Assembly (NCBI GenBank): GCA_016867005.1
Contig: VGKM01000011.1
Span: forward strand, 1 to 16,485
Source of the DNA: Candidatus Omnitrophota bacterium
GTDB taxonomy: Bacteria > Omnitrophota > Gorgyraeia > Gygaellales > Profunditerraquicolaceae
Length of the DNA stretch: 16,485 nucleotides
Direction: 5' to 3'
Below, in pieces: positions 14,556-16,485 of the stretch (its first letter is position 1; each line of letters opens with the position of its first letter). Made by a program: the position numbers and the translations under genes. The notes below the pieces were generated by a model. It was not told the DNA's origin. It saw nothing but the letters and a program-made list of their open reading frames with translations, and made no database searches.

Positions 14556-16042
14556 CTTGTTTTTATTGCCTCCATTAATGCCTTTGCCTTATTTACCGAT
14601 TCCGCATATTCCTTTGCCGGCACAGAATCCACCACCACTCCGACCCCTGCCTGTATGTAAGCGGTATGATTTTTTATGACTATGGTCCTAATAGTTATAC
14701 AAGTATCCATATTGTGGGAAAAACTAAAATATCCGACACACCCGGCATAAGGGCCGCGGCGGGTATTTTCAAGTTCATCTATGATCTCCATCGCCCTGAC
14801 CTTTGGGCTCCCGGAGACAGTACCGGCAGGAAAACATGCCCGCAGGCAATCATAAGCGTCAAATTTTTTATCCACAAGGCCTTTGACATTAGATACAATA
14901 TGCATTACATGGGAATACCTTTCGACCGACATAAATTCATCCACCACGACTTTGCCGCTTTTACAAACCCTGCCTAAGTCATTTCTTCCTAAATCAACCA
15001 GCATGATATGTTCTGCTTTTTCCTTTTCATCATTTAGAAGTTCCTTCTCCAGTATTTTATCTTCTTCTTCGTCCCTGCCGCGAGGCCTGGTCCCGGCAAT
15101 AGGGCGCGTCTCGACAATCCCGTCTACATAACGCACAAGCAGCTCCGGAGATGAACCGACCATGGCAAAATCTTTAAGTTCAAGATAAAACATATAAGGA
15201 GAAGGATTAATGCTGCGCAGGTTCCTGTAAATCTCAAAAGTAGGCCTGTTGATCTTGACTTTAAATCTCTGCGAAGGCACAACCTGAATGGCATCGCCTT
15301 TTTTTATATATGCCCTTGCTCCATCAACCATCTTCATGAATCCGGCTTTGGTATAATTAGATGAGACCGAAAAACTTTTTTTGCCACGGCTATTTTTAAG
15401 AGTACTTTCCGGCAATGGATGCTTCAACTCTTTATGTATAGAATCTATCCTGGAAAGGGCTTTTTCATAAATTTTCTTTAACTGCCCGCCTGAACAATTT
15501 CTTCCAGAAGGCAAGATAATGTTAGCGACGATCTTGATAGAATGGTTCACATGGTCAAAAACCAGGATATTATCGGTAAGCATAAAGACCGAATCAGGAA
15601 GTTTTAACTCATCGGGGTTTTTATCCGGGATGTCTTCAAAAAACCTAGCCATATCATACCCCATAAAACCGACCAGCCCTCCGCAAAAACGAGGCAGGCC
15701 TTTTATCGGGACGGCTTTAAAGACCTTCATTATATTCTTTATTTCTTTCAGGGGATCGGCCTTTGTAATAAACCTTCTGGCGGATTTTCTTTGCCCGGAA
15801 ATAATCTCAATAGCCCTTCCCTTGCTCCTGAAGACCAGCGCCGGATTACTGCCTAAGAATGAATACCGGGCGATCTTTTCCTGCCCCTCTACTGATTCAA
15901 GGAGGAATGAATAGGCATTCTTTTTGATTTTCAAAAATGCGGAAACCGGAGTATCAAGGTCGGCATTGATCTCCTTGTATATGGGTATGACATTGCCTTT
16001 TTTGGATAATTTAATGAATTCTTGTAGGGATGGATAAAACAT
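14552..16042 (-). CDS. trpE: Anthranilate synthase component I
   Basis: TrpE makes anthranilate from chorismate, with ammonia delivered by TrpG, as the first step of tryptophan synthesis. I start at the ATG at 16042, which overlaps the hisI stop as TAATG, giving 496 residues. A further ATG ten codons upstream lies inside hisI and is less likely. The N-terminal domain carries the LLES motif (47-50) that binds tryptophan in feedback inhibition, favouring TrpE over PabB. The chorismate-binding domain has SPELLVR (298-304), ETRPIAGTRPRG (311-322), HIMLVDLGRNDLGRV (345-359), FPAGTVSGSPK (404-414) and AGVGVVVDSVP (465-475). No trpG or trpD follows in the window, so the glutaminase partner must be elsewhere. 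It is the last gene after hisF-hisI. Confidence 0.94.
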   Translation of the reverse strand: MFYPSLQEFIKLSKKGNVIPIYKEINADLDTPVSAFLKIKKNAYSFLLESVEGQEKIARYSFLGSNPALVFRSKGRAIEIISGQRKSARRFITKADPLKEIKNIMKVFKAVPIKGLPRFCGGLVGFMGYDMARFFEDIPDKNPDELKLPDSVFMLTDNILVFDHVNHSIKIVANIILPSGRNCSGGQLKKIYEKALSRIDSIHKELKHPLPESTLKNSRGKKSFSVSSNYTKAGFMKMVDGARAYIKKGDAIQVVPSQRFKVKINRPTFEIYRNLRSINPSPYMFYLELKDFAMVGSSPELLVRYVDGIVETRPIAGTRPRGRDEEEDKILEKELLNDEKEKAEHIMLVDLGRNDLGRVCKSGKVVVDEFMSVERYSHVMHIVSNVKGLVDKKFDAYDCLRACFPAGTVSGSPKVRAMEIIDELENTRRGPYAGCVGYFSFSHNMDTCITIRTIVIKNHTAYIQAGVGVVVDSVPAKEYAESVNKAKALMEAIKTS

Positions 16043-16371
16043 TATTTTATTTTTATTTTTCGGTAAAAACATGTTCTATTACCGGTGTGGCAGGCAACGC
16101 CGGCCTGACGCACCTTTATCAATAAGGCATCCAAATCGCAGTCATAAGCAACTGATTTCACAAATTGAAAATGCCCCGAAGTCATGCCTTTTACCCAATA
16201 TTCCTGCCTGGAGCGCGACCAAAAACAGGTCTTGCCGAGCTTAAGGGTCCGCCTGAGAGATTCCTTGTTCATATATGCCAACATTAGGACCTCATCTGTT
16301 TTATAATCTTGGATTATGGCGGGGATCAACCCGGATTTGTCATATTTCAAATTCCTGATATTAAATTTCAT
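16042..16371 (-). CDS. hisI: Phosphoribosyl-AMP cyclohydrolase
   Basis: HisI opens the adenine ring of phosphoribosyl-AMP, the third step of histidine synthesis. The 109-residue product is the stand-alone cyclohydrolase without the fused HisE domain. It has IIQDYKTDEVLMLAYMN, CFWSRSRQEYWVKG with the family FWSRSR signature, TSG, DCDLD (77-81, metal-binding aspartates) and GVACHTGNRTCF (91-102) with the zinc cysteines C94 and C101, plus C78. The start at 16371 has a strong GGAGGA five bases upstream. An open frame reaching back to 16428 would run through the hairpin and encode an unrelated basic stretch, so it is rejected. It follows hisF and overlaps trpE by one base. HisE must be encoded elsewhere. 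Confidence 0.96.
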   Translation of the reverse strand: MKFNIRNLKYDKSGLIPAIIQDYKTDEVLMLAYMNKESLRRTLKLGKTCFWSRSRQEYWVKGMTSGHFQFVKSVAYDCDLDALLIKVRQAGVACHTGNRTCFYRKIKIK

Positions 16372-16384
16372 TATATTCCTCCGA

Positions 16385-16420
16385 AAGCCGTAGCAGAGGT
16401 TTAAGCCTCTGCTACGGCTT
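16385..16420 (-). promoter_or_regulatory. Perfect 15-bp hairpin between hisF and hisI
   Basis: AAGCCGTAGCAGAGG (16385-16399) and its exact reverse complement (16406-16420) enclose a six-base loop. The stem is G/C-rich and should be very stable. On the transcript it starts eight bases after the hisF stop and ends two bases before the hisI Shine-Dalgarno site (16382-16377). No T-run follows on the minus strand, so it is not a standard terminator for hisF. It could protect the hisF 3' end, adjust hisI expression, or be a copy of a dispersed palindromic element. Confidence 0.7.
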
Positions 16421-16428
16421 GGTATCAA

Positions 16429-16485
16429 CTATAATCTGACTGCTATTCCTTTTGATTGAAGGTATTCTTTTATTTGTTTTACCGA
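16429..16485 (-). CDS. hisF: Imidazole glycerol phosphate synthase subunit HisF, C-terminal end
   Basis: The final 18 codons and TAG stop of a gene are present, reading SVKQIKEYLQSKGIAVRL. HisF proteins commonly end with a helix of the form IKEYLxxxGIxVR, and hisI is the usual next gene in many his operons, so HisF is the likely identity. HisF is the cyclase half of imidazole glycerol phosphate synthase, joining histidine and purine metabolism. The catalytic barrel lies outside the window, so the call depends on this short tail and on context. Confidence 0.75.
   Translation of the reverse strand, partial: SVKQIKEYLQSKGIAVRL

Noticed and set aside
16043..16072. Extended start for trpE, ten codons further upstream
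   Set aside because: It lies inside hisI and adds a lysine-rich leader. The TAATG start at 16042 is more natural, although the longer form cannot be fully excluded.
16372..16428. Extended start for hisI, 19 codons further upstream
   Set aside because: It would translate through the 15-bp hairpin into a basic stretch with no counterpart in the family. The ATG at 16371 has a strong ribosome binding site and the normal N-terminus.

Overview
The window is a compact, almost wholly minus-strand stretch of a bacterial chromosome. It holds core information-processing, protein-export and amino-acid biosynthesis genes. All 20 protein genes (two cut by the window edges) and both tRNA genes lie on the minus strand, so transcription runs from high to low coordinates. 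No mobile element, CRISPR array or phage gene is visible. The longest stretch without a gene is about 175 bases (6967-7141) and it carries a promoter. The organism looks like an uncultivated Gram-negative lineage. It has a signal-peptide-bearing SurA-type periplasmic chaperone, a fused SecDF, tRNA genes without an encoded CCA and very tight gene packing. Candidatus Omnitrophota or another PVC-side phylum is my best guess, but it rests on general resemblance and not on a marker I can verify here.

Layout in the order of transcription. (1) 16485-14552: the end of hisF, then hisI and trpE. A 15-bp perfect hairpin lies between hisF and hisI, and hisI and trpE overlap by one base. (2) 14555-7142: a promoter whose -35 box overlaps the trpE stop codon, a 15-base palindrome at its predicted start point, then rpsP, yajC, secDF, a strongly shortened mfd, a SurA-like chaperone gene, pdxA and ksgA. 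The last three repeat the surA-pdxA-ksgA order of the enterobacterial operon. (3) 7113-1: a near-consensus promoter, a leader with two small hairpins, tRNA-Thr(GGT), rpmG, tRNA-Trp(CCA), secE, nusG, rplK, rplA, rplJ, rplL, a dyad in the only sizeable gap inside the ribosomal/RNA polymerase cluster, rpoB and the start of rpoC.

The genes work together as follows. The third unit makes RNA polymerase core, the L7/L12 stalk and L11/L1 of the 50S subunit, the NusG elongation factor and the SecE translocon subunit. The second unit joins a 30S protein to the SecDF-YajC export booster, a periplasmic chaperone for exported proteins, a transcription-repair factor, a vitamin B6 enzyme and a 16S rRNA methyltransferase. 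The first unit is histidine and tryptophan synthesis.

The most unusual item is the 632-residue Mfd. It keeps the UvrA-binding-type domain 2, the RNA polymerase-interacting domain and the translocase motor. It has no domain 1a, 1b, 3 or 7. Other points of interest are the hisF-hisI hairpin next to a Shine-Dalgarno site, the palindrome at the rpsP promoter start, a SurA-like protein whose single parvulin domain has lost its signature residues, and the absence of room for the usual L1 and L10 autoregulatory leaders.
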